Assembly (NCBI GenBank): GCA_017397175.1
Contig: JAFQKA010000002.1
Span: forward strand, 1-36,007
Length of the DNA: 36,007 nt
Reading direction: 5' to 3'
Origin: Clostridia bacterium
GTDB lineage: Bacteria; Bacillota; Clostridia; Oscillospirales; CAG-272
Below, piece after piece: positions 21,084-29,239 of the stretch. The notes under the pieces are model-generated. The model had not been told where the DNA came from. It was given only the letters and a program-made list of their open reading frames with translations, and did no database searches. The translations under genes and the position numbers were made by a program. Position 1 is the first letter of the stretch; each line of letters starts with the position of its first letter.

Positions 21084-24000
21084 TTATTTGTAGGTGGCAA
21101 GTGCGGTAGCAGCATCCTTTAAGTATTCTGCTATCTGAGCGAAGGTCTTAGCGTCCGCCGCCTCAAGAGCAAGAGCGGCCGCGCTGATAGCCTCGATATT
21201 GTCACCCGTTTCAATAGCGTCCATCGCCTGCTTTACCTGAGCCGTGTAGCCGTTTATCTCGGAGAGAGCGTCTTTTGCCTGACCAAGTCGTTTTTCGGCC
21301 AGAGTCTGACCGATCTCAAGGGTCTCAAGTCCAAACTCTTCACGCTTACGTGTGATTTCTTTGTTTATAGTATTAATGTAACTCAAAAGCTCGGTTACGG
21401 GGTTCGCCTTATTGTTATACGCATCAAGGAATGCAAAGTTGGTATAACGGTCGATGTAGTAATAACCGGGATAGTTAGGAATGGAAGCCAGGTTATTGAA
21501 CTGGAGTTCAAGGTTTGCAAGCTCATCCGTTGTCCAAGGCAAGCTGGAAAGCGCGTCTCTGTTTGCCGTGGGGTGCTTTGCGGAGTCACCAAGGAGGGCA
21601 ACCATTTCGTTGGAGTAGTCGATCTGGCATTGCTCACCTGCCTGCCATCTCATAAATTCCCAAGCCTTTTTGGGCTGTTCGCAGCCTGCGATCATACAGA
21701 TAGCGGTTACGGTGGAAATGGAAACGTTGTTGATCTCACCGTTTTCATCCACCATACCGGGCAGAGGCGAGAAGCCCCACAGACCCTTGATCTCGGTTGC
21801 AAATACGATCAGCTGGTTATAGGTTCCGCTGTACTCTGCGATACCGATAGGCATCTCACCGGTTCTGAAACGGTTAGAGAAGTCGTAGGAATAAGGGAAT
21901 GAGTACATGGTGAACATATTACACATCATCTCAAATGCCTCAAGCGCGGTGTTGGAATCAAGGTTGATTCTCATACCGTTATCGGCATACTGAGTACCGC
22001 CCATCTGGTAGAGGAACATATTATAGCTGGGGGTAAGACCGATCTCCATCTTATTAGCCTGGAGAACGGGGACCGCCTCCAGAATATCGTCCCAGGTCTT
22101 GGGAATATCAATACCAAGGTCGACCAGAATGTCCTTACGGTAGAACATCATGGGGAAGGTCTGTGTTTCGGGCAGACCGTAGCAGTGGTAGATCTCATCG
22201 GGACCTGCGATTCCAAGAGGAGCCATTGCCGCATCGTTATACGCCTGAATAGTCTCGTCATAACCATCGAATCCTTCGATGGGAAGCAGCGCGCTTCGGA
22301 TAGCGTAGTTGATTACCTCGGCCTGACCGAGACCGATATAAACGTCGGGGCCCTTACCTGCAAGGATGGAGGGAAGAAGTGTTCCCGCCGCAACCAGCTT
22401 CAGATCGACCATGATGCCGGTCTCGGGAGTGAAGTTGTTGTTTACCAGGTTTCTGATAACCTGAGACTGGTCACGACCGTAAGCAAGCCATACCTCGATC
22501 GCTTCATCTTCCTCTGTGATCTCGTGCTGAGTTCCCATGCGGTCGTAGTTACGAACGAAGGACATGAAGAACTTACGCATCTCATATCCGAACTCGGAGA
22601 AGAAACCGGCGTTTGCGCGGGGAAGCTTATCCTCCGCGGACTGGATCATAAAGTAGTCAACCATCAAAGGCTGGCACTTTGCAGTGGAGATCCAGGTAGC
22701 AAGGTTACCGATATAGCTCTTAAGCTCGTTTAAGTTCTTTGCGATAACGTCCTCATCGCTCGACATTTCATCAAGCAGCCATGCAACACGGTCAAGCGTC
22801 GCGATGTTTGAGCCCTTGATTCCCGCTTCCTCTTCCAGATATTCAGCGATAGCGTAAAGCTCGTTTGACATGAGCTTCATATCGGTCACCGCATCGGGAA
22901 GAACGCGTGTAAATCCATAGTCACGGTAGCTATCGGGGCTTGTACCCGTGAGCTTGATAATATTAAGGTACGCAGCGTTAACGGTTTTCAGCGCGGCCTC
23001 TACTCGACGAACCATGTCGCCCATAGAGCCGAGAGAAACCTCAAACATAACCGTGTACTCTGTACCCGCCTCAAAGTAAAACTCAAATTCCTGTTCGCCG
23101 TCGCCCATAGGCTCGACTACCCAGTCATCGGAATAGCCGAAGCGAGTTCTTGTTGCCTCTTCAAAGGGAATACCGTTGTACTGTCCGCCGTAGATATATA
23201 TCTGACGTGAGCTGAACAGACCGTCGTTTACGTTCTGCTTATATCTTGCAACGATATTGTAAAGACCTGAGACTTCGGGAGTGAACTTATAGCGAACCCA
23301 CTGACCGGAGGTCTGCCACTTATCTCCGCCGATAACGTTCAGAAGTGTTCTGGAGGAATCGGAGGGAGAGTTGAGAGAGGAGGATACGTCCTCAATAGGA
23401 TATACCGTCTGAGAGGAGGAAGCCTCGGGGATCTCTGCCTCGATCTTGATGGAATGACCCTTCTCTGCCGGCTTGTAGCCGTTCTTCTCGTAGTCTTCCT
23501 TTACGGATTCGTAAGAAACCAGATCCACGTGAGGGAACAGCTCGATGGAAGCGATGGCAATAGGCTCGCTGACAGATTCAAGAGAGATCAGGTTTTCTCC
23601 CGCCTCAAGAACGAACTCGAAGCTCTCGGGATAGAAGCCGTCCGTGTCACGGAACTCATAGTCTCTCCATTCGGGAGCCTGAGTCATAGAAGGACGAAGC
23701 TCGTTGTTATCAATATCCGTCTTGAAGGGTCTGCCTGCGTCGTTAAGATCCTCATAAATGTTCTTCCAAACCTTGGAGATAGAGAGGTATCTCGCCTCGG
23801 CAAAGGGAACCTTGCCGTTTATACGGAATATTCTCTGGACAGCGACAGATTTTGCCTCAACGGTATAGCAGTTCAGCTTAATGCTGTACTTTGCCGTCTC
23901 GGGAACGGTCACCTTCCAGGCAATAGTTCCTGTGTTGGGGACGTATACGGAAGACACGCCCTCATATTCGCGTTCTTCAACCTCGGCCGTTGTATTTTCG

Positions 24001-24236
24001 ACGTCATAATCGAGGCCGTTTACAACGATACTTTCGGTTGCTCTGGCAACGCCGCTGTGACGCTTGATGTACTCGCCGTACGAGATAGCATTAAGCAACT
24101 CTTTGACGTCACCGATGGTGGTGTCTGAGATCGAGCCGTCGTCCGCGGCAAACGCAACGCCGGTACAAAGTGTACCCATAAGCGTTACCAGTGCCAGGAG
24201 CAGGGCAAGAGCTCTCAGAGATCTTGTTCTTTTCAT
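21084..24236 (-). CDS. Extracellular solute-binding protein with carbohydrate-binding-like domains
   Basis: A 1050-residue first gene of the operon. Signal peptide 1-31 (AFA before ADDGS); the Cys at about 25 is preceded by GTL, not a lipobox, so lipid anchoring is unlikely. Two beta-sandwich CBM6/35-like regions follow (about 65-240, about 270-430, the latter with WQTSGQWVRYKFTPEVSG), then a helical linker and a family 1 solute-binding fold (about 570-940: PETGIMVDLKL, GKGPDVYIGLGQAEV, PMMFYRKDIL). A helical tail ends the protein. Usual binding proteins are about 400-450 residues, so this is more than double. ATG 24236 has AGGAGG at 8 nt; the frame is open upstream to 24587 but passes through the leader and promoter. 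Confidence 0.9.
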   Translation of the reverse strand: MKRTRSLRALALLLALVTLMGTLCTGVAFAADDGSISDTTIGDVKELLNAISYGEYIKRHSGVARATESIVVNGLDYDVENTTAEVEEREYEGVSSVYVPNTGTIAWKVTVPETAKYSIKLNCYTVEAKSVAVQRIFRINGKVPFAEARYLSISKVWKNIYEDLNDAGRPFKTDIDNNELRPSMTQAPEWRDYEFRDTDGFYPESFEFVLEAGENLISLESVSEPIAIASIELFPHVDLVSYESVKEDYEKNGYKPAEKGHSIKIEAEIPEASSSQTVYPIEDVSSSLNSPSDSSRTLLNVIGGDKWQTSGQWVRYKFTPEVSGLYNIVARYKQNVNDGLFSSRQIYIYGGQYNGIPFEEATRTRFGYSDDWVVEPMGDGEQEFEFYFEAGTEYTVMFEVSLGSMGDMVRRVEAALKTVNAAYLNIIKLTGTSPDSYRDYGFTRVLPDAVTDMKLMSNELYAIAEYLEEEAGIKGSNIATLDRVAWLLDEMSSDEDVIAKNLNELKSYIGNLATWISTAKCQPLMVDYFMIQSAEDKLPRANAGFFSEFGYEMRKFFMSFVRNYDRMGTQHEITEEDEAIEVWLAYGRDQSQVIRNLVNNNFTPETGIMVDLKLVAAGTLLPSILAGKGPDVYIGLGQAEVINYAIRSALLPIEGFDGYDETIQAYNDAAMAPLGIAGPDEIYHCYGLPETQTFPMMFYRKDILVDLGIDIPKTWDDILEAVPVLQANKMEIGLTPSYNMFLYQMGGTQYADNGMRINLDSNTALEAFEMMCNMFTMYSFPYSYDFSNRFRTGEMPIGIAEYSGTYNQLIVFATEIKGLWGFSPLPGMVDENGEINNVSISTVTAICMIAGCEQPKKAWEFMRWQAGEQCQIDYSNEMVALLGDSAKHPTANRDALSSLPWTTDELANLELQFNNLASIPNYPGYYYIDRYTNFAFLDAYNNKANPVTELLSYINTINKEITRKREEFGLETLEIGQTLAEKRLGQAKDALSEINGYTAQVKQAMDAIETGDNIEAISAAALALEAADAKTFAQIAEYLKDAATALATYK

Positions 24237-24416
24237 GTGCTTTTCCTCCTGAAAATGTTTCAGAGACAGACTATCCGTGTCCATTCGCACCGGAGACCCG
24301 ATTGCGTCCGGCAGCGAAAGCGCACTGCACGGATCCGTCCCTGCAAGATAAAAGGGGGATCCTTTCGAAGCGGCCGTCGCAGACGATCGCCTCCGCTGAA
24401 TCACCCAAATATTTAC
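24237..24416 (-). promoter_or_regulatory. Long GC-rich 5' leader of the sugar operon
   Basis: About 180 nt between the predicted transcription start and ATG 24236, much richer in G+C than the AT-rich DNA just upstream. Possible stems: GGATCC-CCC with GGG-AC-GGATCC (palindromic arms, near 24332-24363), CCGGA/TCCGG, and a GCGGAGGCG/CGGCCGC element near 24369-24395. No known riboswitch is recognised and there is no T-rich terminator, so any control would more likely act on translation or RNA stability. Confidence 0.4.
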
Positions 24417-24422
24417 GTACCA

Positions 24423-24451
24423 ATGATACCATAAAAATCTTCCTCTGTCAA
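24423..24451 (-). promoter_or_regulatory. Promoter of the seven-gene sugar operon
   Basis: Minus strand -35 TTGACA (24446-24451), 17-base spacer ending ATGG, -10 TATCAT (24423-24428). No other promoter of this quality was noticed before 12207, so one transcript of about 12 kb is likely. Confidence 0.9.
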
Positions 24452-24946
24452 GAAATATATTTATTATATAATTAGGCAAAACCCTTATGAGACAAGGACT
24501 TTCGCAGGCAAATTCCGATATTGTCCGGCGTTTTTTTGTCAATAGCAAAAAGCCTTTTTTAAACAATTGTTTACAAGTGAATTTCATTCACCCTCGGCAC
24601 GTTTTTGCACAATTATTTTGTTGATTTTTGTGCATTTTTCCAAACAGGATCAAGAAAATTTCGAAGAGAGATTTTGGGCGTTGTGATTATCATTCACCAC
24701 CCCCAAAAGTCACAAAAATTCAAATTTTATTACACTTGCAAGTTTTTTGTGAATATTACACAATTTTTTCTTCGAATTTTCTACATATTTTTTTCATCGC
24801 TTTTTCTCGGTTTTTTTGATTAAAAGCGCGCATTATTTACATTTTTTTACATAAAATACATTTTTTGTAATATTTTTTATTCGAAAGCTTGTATATATCT
24901 ATTTTGACTAAAAATACTCCATCGAGAGACTTTTTTCAATTTATCG
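24452..24946. other. AT-rich divergent intergenic region
   Basis: About 500 bp without a supportable gene between the divergent sugar operon and the ROK kinase. It is strongly AT-rich with long T runs on the plus strand. An interrupted inverted repeat, TGCACAA (24606-24612) and TTGTGCA (24628-24634), could bind a regulator; TTTTTGTGCA recurs at 35080 and 35100. No DnaA-box cluster or RNA gene was seen. Confidence 0.5.
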
Positions 24947-24975
24947 TTGACATTGGCCGTCTGTTATATTATAAT
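24947..24975 (+). promoter_or_regulatory. Promoter of the ROK kinase gene
   Basis: Full consensus: TTGACA (24947-24952), 17-base spacer, TATAAT (24970-24975). It is the best promoter in the window and suggests high constitutive expression unless repressed. Confidence 0.95.
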
Positions 24976-25013
24976 ATAATCGTCACAAATATAAGAAACG
25001 AGGTTTACCCACT

Positions 25014-25973
25014 ATGTATCGTATAGGTATCGACCTGGGCGGAACAAATATCGCCGCAGGTATCGTTGACAGCAATTTCAAGATCATTGCAAAGGATTCT
25101 ACCCCCACCGTAGTAAACGAGGGTGCAGATCGTGTTGCGGCCGACATTTCCGCACTTTGCAAGAAGATTGCCGCAGACAACAACATTTCCATGAGTGAGA
25201 TCGAGTCTATCGGAATCGCATCTCCCGGAATCGCAAACAATGTGGACGGCGTGGTTGAATACGCAAACAACCTCCCCTTCCACAAATTCCCCATCTGCAG
25301 TCTTGTTTCGCAGGCAACAGGCGTTGCTTCCGTTCACGTTGAGAACGATGCAAATGCCGCGGCTTGGGGTGAGGCTATTGCGGGTGCGGCAAAGGGCACT
25401 TCAAGCTCTGTTATGATCACCCTCGGCACAGGTGTCGGCGGCGGCATCATAATCGACAACAAGGTTTATTCCGGCTTCAACTTTGCAGGTGCTGAGCTTG
25501 GCCACATAGTAATTGAGCACGACGGCCTTCCCTGCTCTTGCGGCAGAAAGGGTTGCTGGGAGGCATACAGCTCCGCAACAGGTCTTATCAATATGACAAA
25601 GAAGAAGATCGAAGAGTGCAATGCGGCAGGTATTCCCACCCTTATGAATGACATCGTTGCAGAAAAGGGCAAGGTCAGCGGCGTCACGGCATTCAAGGCT
25701 ATGCGCGCGGGCGACAAGGCGGGCGCAGAGGTAGTTGACACTTACATCAAGTATCTTGCTTGCGGTCTTATAAACATCATCAACATCTTCCAGCCTCAGG
25801 TAGTTTCCCTTGGCGGCGGCGTTTCAGGCGAGGGCCAGGCGCTTATTGATATGCTTCTCCCCCTTATCCGCGCAGAGGTATACGGCCAGGGCGTAGTTCC
25901 CGCTACGGAGCTGAGGATCGCTCAGCTCGGCAACGACGCAGGCATCGTCGGTGCGGCAACACTTGGAATGTAA
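25014..25973 (+). CDS. ROK family sugar kinase (probable glucokinase)
   Basis: A 319-residue cytoplasmic kinase. The ATP-site motif IGIDLGGTNIAAG is at 4-16, VENDANAAAWGE with the catalytic Asp near 104-115, GTGVGGGIIIDNK near 138-150, and the ROK zinc motif CSCGRKGCWE near 178-187 after ELGHIVIEHDG. No DNA-binding domain is present, so it is an enzyme and not a NagC-type repressor. It probably phosphorylates glucose or a related hexose with ATP, receiving sugar from importers such as the divergent operon. GAGG precedes the ATG at 10 nt. Substrate specificity is inferred. Confidence 0.92.
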   Translation: MYRIGIDLGGTNIAAGIVDSNFKIIAKDSTPTVVNEGADRVAADISALCKKIAADNNISMSEIESIGIASPGIANNVDGVVEYANNLPFHKFPICSLVSQATGVASVHVENDANAAAWGEAIAGAAKGTSSSVMITLGTGVGGGIIIDNKVYSGFNFAGAELGHIVIEHDGLPCSCGRKGCWEAYSSATGLINMTKKKIEECNAAGIPTLMNDIVAEKGKVSGVTAFKAMRAGDKAGAEVVDTYIKYLACGLINIINIFQPQVVSLGGGVSGEGQALIDMLLPLIRAEVYGQGVVPATELRIAQLGNDAGIVGAATLGM

Positions 25974-25992
25974 TTCAAAAAACAATAAAAAT

Positions 25993-26021
25993 AACCCGAC
26001 AGACACAGAGTCTGTCGGGTT
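25993..26021. terminator. Bidirectional terminator between the ROK kinase and fakA
   Basis: AACCCGACAGAC (25993-26004), loop ACAGA, GTCTGTCGGGTT (26010-26021), with A-rich and T-rich flanks. The two genes converge here. Confidence 0.9.
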
Positions 26022-26025
26022 GTTT

Positions 26026-27735
26026 TTATTCAGCCACGAAAATATAAGGATATATCTCCTGTCCGCCGTCGATGAAATACACCTCGGCATCGGAATATTT
26101 TTCGGAAAGGTAAGCTGTAAGCTCATTCTGCTCCGTCTCAGCGGAATCCGCTCCTGCAAAAACAGTCAGCATAAACTTATCCGGAAGCTCAAGGAGCTTT
26201 GAAGCCAGAGCTTTCACCGCTGACATTCTATCCGACTCGGATACAACGATCTCCTTGTCGATAATGCCCATGGTATCGCCGTTCTTTATATGGATACCGC
26301 TGATCTCCGCGTCGCGGATCGAGGGGGAAACATATCCGGCACTTACGCGCTTCATAGCTTCTTCCATCTCACATATGACCGCGTCAACGTCGGGATTATC
26401 AAGATTTGCCGAAGAAATGGCAACGTAACCCGTTCCGATATTTTTGCTGGGTATCACGTGGACCTGAGCGCGCTTATGAAGCTCGCCTGCCTGCTGCGCC
26501 GCCATAAAAATATTGGAATTGTTGGGAAAAACAAAGATATGCTCGGCACTGATCTGTTCGAATGCCTCAATAAAATCACGGGTAGAAGGATTCTGCGTCT
26601 GTCCTCCGGGAACTACCACGTCGGTTCCCAGCTGCTTGAACAATTCGGTAACACCGGGACCGTTGCTCACCGCAACGATTCCGTATTTCTTGGCAGGAGC
26701 CGTTTCTTTCGCTTCAGGTCTTGAACCCTCGTTCGATTCAAGCTCTGTATGCTGAACCGACATATTTTCGATCTTTACCGTCAGAAATTCACCGAATTTT
26801 CTGCCGTATTCAAGAACCTTTTCGGGTGTAAATGTGTGAACGTGCAGCTTAACTATGCTTTCGGTCTTGAAAGCCACCACAGAATCGCCTACGCTCGCCA
26901 AAAAGGCACGGAGCGCGTCAACGTCAAAATTTTCCACGTCGGTCTTGGAACTCTGAAGCTGAAGAAGAAGCTCGGTGCAATAACCGTAAGTCATTTCGCT
27001 GTTCTCGTTGAAAGTGAAGACCGTGGGAGCTGCCGCTTTGGGGGCAGGCGCCGCCACACTCTCAGGCTCGTCCGTAGCTTCCTCACCGTTGAGGACTCGG
27101 TTAAAGCCTTCCATAATGTAAAGAAGTCCCGCGCCGCCGCTGTCAACAACTCCCGCTTCCTTTAAGACTGCGAGGATCTCCGGTGTACGATCGAGAGATT
27201 CGTGCATTTCCTTTACAAGGTCGGCAAAAAGAGAGCGGATCGTGCTCTTTGGAGTAAGATTTGCCACTGCATATTCCACCGCCTCACGGGCAACCGTGAG
27301 AATAGTACCCTCGGTAGGGGTCATAACAGAGGAATAAGCCTGCTCAACGCCAAGCTCAAGTGCATGTGCAAAGGTCGCAGGATCTGCGGTCTTGGACTTT
27401 GAAAGTCCCTTTGACATTCCCGCAAAGAACTGGGACAAAATAACGCCCGAGTTACCTCTTGCACCAAGCAGCATACCGTGGGACAGGGTCTTCATGACCT
27501 CGGCCAGGTCATCGGAATCAATATTTTCGATAGCGGCAATTCCGCTCTCGATGGTCATTCTCATATTATCTCCCGTATCGCCGTCAGGCACGGGAAAAAC
27601 GTTGAGCTTGTTCACCTCATCGGTATTTGAGCGAAGTCTGCTGGCGCCACCCTTCGCCATCTTTGAAAAAAGGATACCGCCCAGGTCCTTTATATTAAAG
27701 TTTCCCTTAGGAGCCTTCTTTTCCTTATTAGCCAT
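26026..27735 (-). CDS. fakA: Fatty acid kinase catalytic subunit (DAK2 domain, FakA/YloV)
   Basis: A 569-residue protein with an N-terminal DAK2 kinase domain (about 20-215): DGDTGDN (51-57) binds Mg-ATP and GARGNSG (91-97) is the second conserved loop. A middle and a C-terminal FakA-type domain follow, separated by a low-complexity linker (about 218-235, EPESVAAPAPKAAAP). FakA phosphorylates fatty acids held by a FakB (DegV) protein to acyl-phosphate for phospholipid synthesis. The length fits the family. It is last in the operon, 31 nt after the DegV gene, which strengthens the call. Confidence 0.9.
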   Translation of the reverse strand: MANKEKKAPKGNFNIKDLGGILFSKMAKGGASRLRSNTDEVNKLNVFPVPDGDTGDNMRMTIESGIAAIENIDSDDLAEVMKTLSHGMLLGARGNSGVILSQFFAGMSKGLSKSKTADPATFAHALELGVEQAYSSVMTPTEGTILTVAREAVEYAVANLTPKSTIRSLFADLVKEMHESLDRTPEILAVLKEAGVVDSGGAGLLYIMEGFNRVLNGEEATDEPESVAAPAPKAAAPTVFTFNENSEMTYGYCTELLLQLQSSKTDVENFDVDALRAFLASVGDSVVAFKTESIVKLHVHTFTPEKVLEYGRKFGEFLTVKIENMSVQHTELESNEGSRPEAKETAPAKKYGIVAVSNGPGVTELFKQLGTDVVVPGGQTQNPSTRDFIEAFEQISAEHIFVFPNNSNIFMAAQQAGELHKRAQVHVIPSKNIGTGYVAISSANLDNPDVDAVICEMEEAMKRVSAGYVSPSIRDAEISGIHIKNGDTMGIIDKEIVVSESDRMSAVKALASKLLELPDKFMLTVFAGADSAETEQNELTAYLSEKYSDAEVYFIDGGQEIYPYIFVAE

Positions 27736-27766
27736 AACTTTTATCTCCGTTTATTTTTGATCTGCA

Positions 27767-28633
27767 TCAGTCAAGTCTGCTCTTGCCGGGGAAGAACAGC
27801 GCAACGGTACCGGGGCCGGAATGAGAGCCGATGATCGGTCCCACGTCCGTTATAAGCTCTACCTTGGCACCGTATTTAGTTTCGATCAAATTCGCCAGGT
27901 ACTTTGCGTCTGCCATGCAGTCACCGTGAGATATATAGGCGATTCCTCCGTGATCGGTAGCAAGCTGTCCGTATTTATCCGCCATGGCGTTAAGAGACAT
28001 CTTTCTGCCTCTGACCTTTGAGTAGGGGACGAGATGTCCCTCATCGTCCATGCGGAGAACGGGCTTGATTCCAAGCATATTCCCAAAGAACGCAGCCGCC
28101 GCGGAGATGCGTCCGCCGCGTTTCAGATATACAAGATCGTCAACGGTAAACCAGATGGATATCTTGAGCTTGATGTCCTCGGCGTAGTCTGCCGCCTCGT
28201 CAATGGTAGCACCCGCATTTTTTCTGTCATTTACGAGCTTTACTATAAGTCCGTAGCCCGCAGAAGCGGAAAGCGTATCAACAACTCGGATCTTTCGGTC
28301 GGGATATTTTTCCGACAATCCCACAGAGGCAAGCCTTGCGGAATTATATGTGGTGCTCAGTGCCGAAGAAAAGCCGATATAGAGAACATCCTTGCCACAG
28401 GACAAAGCGCCCTCAAAAAGCTCTTCAAACTCCGCCACGTTTACGGCAGAAGTTTTGGGCGTAGCTCCCTCTCTCATCTTCTGATAAAAATTCCCGATAT
28501 CAATATCCTCAAGAGATGAAGTATCGTCACCGTCAAAGTGCAGATGCAGGTTCTTACAAGGGATTCCCCATTCCGTCAGAAGGGATCCGGGCAGATCACA
28601 GCCGGAATCGGTAAAAATAACGTACTCGTTCAT
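27767..28633 (-). CDS. DegV family fatty-acid-binding protein (FakB)
   Basis: A 288-residue two-domain DegV protein. TDSGCDLP at 8-15, TSAVNVAEFEELF near 62-74 and GFSSALSTTYNSA near 88-100 are the family's fatty-acid pocket motifs; KRGGRISAAAAFFGNMLGIKP is also typical. FakB presents one fatty acid to FakA. The start is ATG 28633 with AAAGGAG close upstream; six codons earlier an ATG overlaps that site. It is the middle gene between marR and fakA. Confidence 0.92.
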   Translation of the reverse strand: MNEYVIFTDSGCDLPGSLLTEWGIPCKNLHLHFDGDDTSSLEDIDIGNFYQKMREGATPKTSAVNVAEFEELFEGALSCGKDVLYIGFSSALSTTYNSARLASVGLSEKYPDRKIRVVDTLSASAGYGLIVKLVNDRKNAGATIDEAADYAEDIKLKISIWFTVDDLVYLKRGGRISAAAAFFGNMLGIKPVLRMDDEGHLVPYSKVRGRKMSLNAMADKYGQLATDHGGIAYISHGDCMADAKYLANLIETKYGAKVELITDVGPIIGSHSGPGTVALFFPGKSRLD

Positions 28634-28653
28634 CAGGTTTCTCCTTTTCATTT

Positions 28654-29088
28654 TCAGGTTGCCAGAGAGTCAAGGCTGTCGGAGATTATGGAGAGGCATC
28701 TGTATAAATTCTCGCGTTCGTTCTCCGTAAGATCGTCGTCCATTTCAAAAAGAACACCGTCCACCTTATCGGCGATCTGCTTTCCCAGCTCCTTGCCCTT
28801 TTCGGTAAGAACCAAGGGAGCTTTATATCTTTTTGCCTTTCTCGACTGACAAGCTATATATCCGTTCTTCTCAAGATGGTCTATGGAACGAGATATGGTG
28901 GCTTTGTCCTCCTCGCATCTTTCGCAAAGGTCGGTCGCCGTAAGAGCTTCGGAGGTATAAAGGTAATACAGGCAGGAAACGTGGGGGCTCTTCAGATCGT
29001 ATTCCGCCATCTCTTTATTCTTGATTTTCCTTATATTACGGCTTATTTTTGCAATAAGAACTGTAAATCTTTCAAATCTTCCGTTCAT
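28654..29088 (-). CDS. MarR family transcriptional regulator
   Basis: A 144-residue winged-helix protein: helix-turn-helix near 50-70 (ALTATDLCERCEEDKATISRSI) and wing near 78-92 (GYIACQSRKAKRYK...). It heads the operon with FakB and FakA genes. FabT, a MarR protein of streptococci, controls fatty acid genes with an acyl-carrier ligand; a similar role is inferred but not shown. A palindrome between its promoter and start is the likely operator for self-repression. GGAGG lies 6 nt before the ATG. Confidence 0.9.
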   Translation of the reverse strand: MNGRFERFTVLIAKISRNIRKIKNKEMAEYDLKSPHVSCLYYLYTSEALTATDLCERCEEDKATISRSIDHLEKNGYIACQSRKAKRYKAPLVLTEKGKELGKQIADKVDGVLFEMDDDLTENERENLYRCLSIISDSLDSLAT

Positions 29089-29105
29089 GAATACCTCCGT
29101 TTTAT

Positions 29106-29123
29106 TTGTTGATATTTCAACAA
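29106..29123. promoter_or_regulatory. Palindromic operator of the marR-fakB-fakA operon
   Basis: TTGTTGA-TATT-TCAACAA: perfect 7-bp arms with a 4-nt centre. It starts about two bases after the expected transcription start, where a bound dimer would block elongation or initiation. The core TTGA...TCAA resembles FabT-type sites. Confidence 0.75.
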
Positions 29124-29131
29124 TCCGAGTA

Positions 29132-29160
29132 ATTATACCACATTTTCAAAAAAAAGTCAA
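29132..29160 (-). promoter_or_regulatory. Promoter of the marR operon
   Basis: Minus strand -35 TTGACT (29155-29160), 17-base spacer ending TGTGG, -10 TATAAT (29132-29137). Confidence 0.9.
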
Positions 29161-29200
29161 CCTTTTCATTAAATATTAATAAAATTACATATCTTTAGCA

Positions 29201-29233
29201 AAAAACATCGTTCCCCGAAAAGAGGAACGATGC
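29201..29233 (-). terminator. Terminator of pheST
   Basis: Minus strand CATCGTTCC, loop TCTTTTCGG, GGAACGATG and a run of T, starting 7 nt after the pheT stop. Confidence 0.9.
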
Positions 29234-29239
29234 TTTTTA

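Noticed and set aside
24237..24587. Longer start for the solute-binding protein
   Set aside because: The extension is encoded by the promoter and leader; the signal peptide begins at ATG 24236 behind AGGAGG.
24540..24946. Replication origin or plasmid feature in the AT-rich region
   Set aside because: No DnaA-box cluster or initiator gene was seen; it is better explained as a divergent promoter region.
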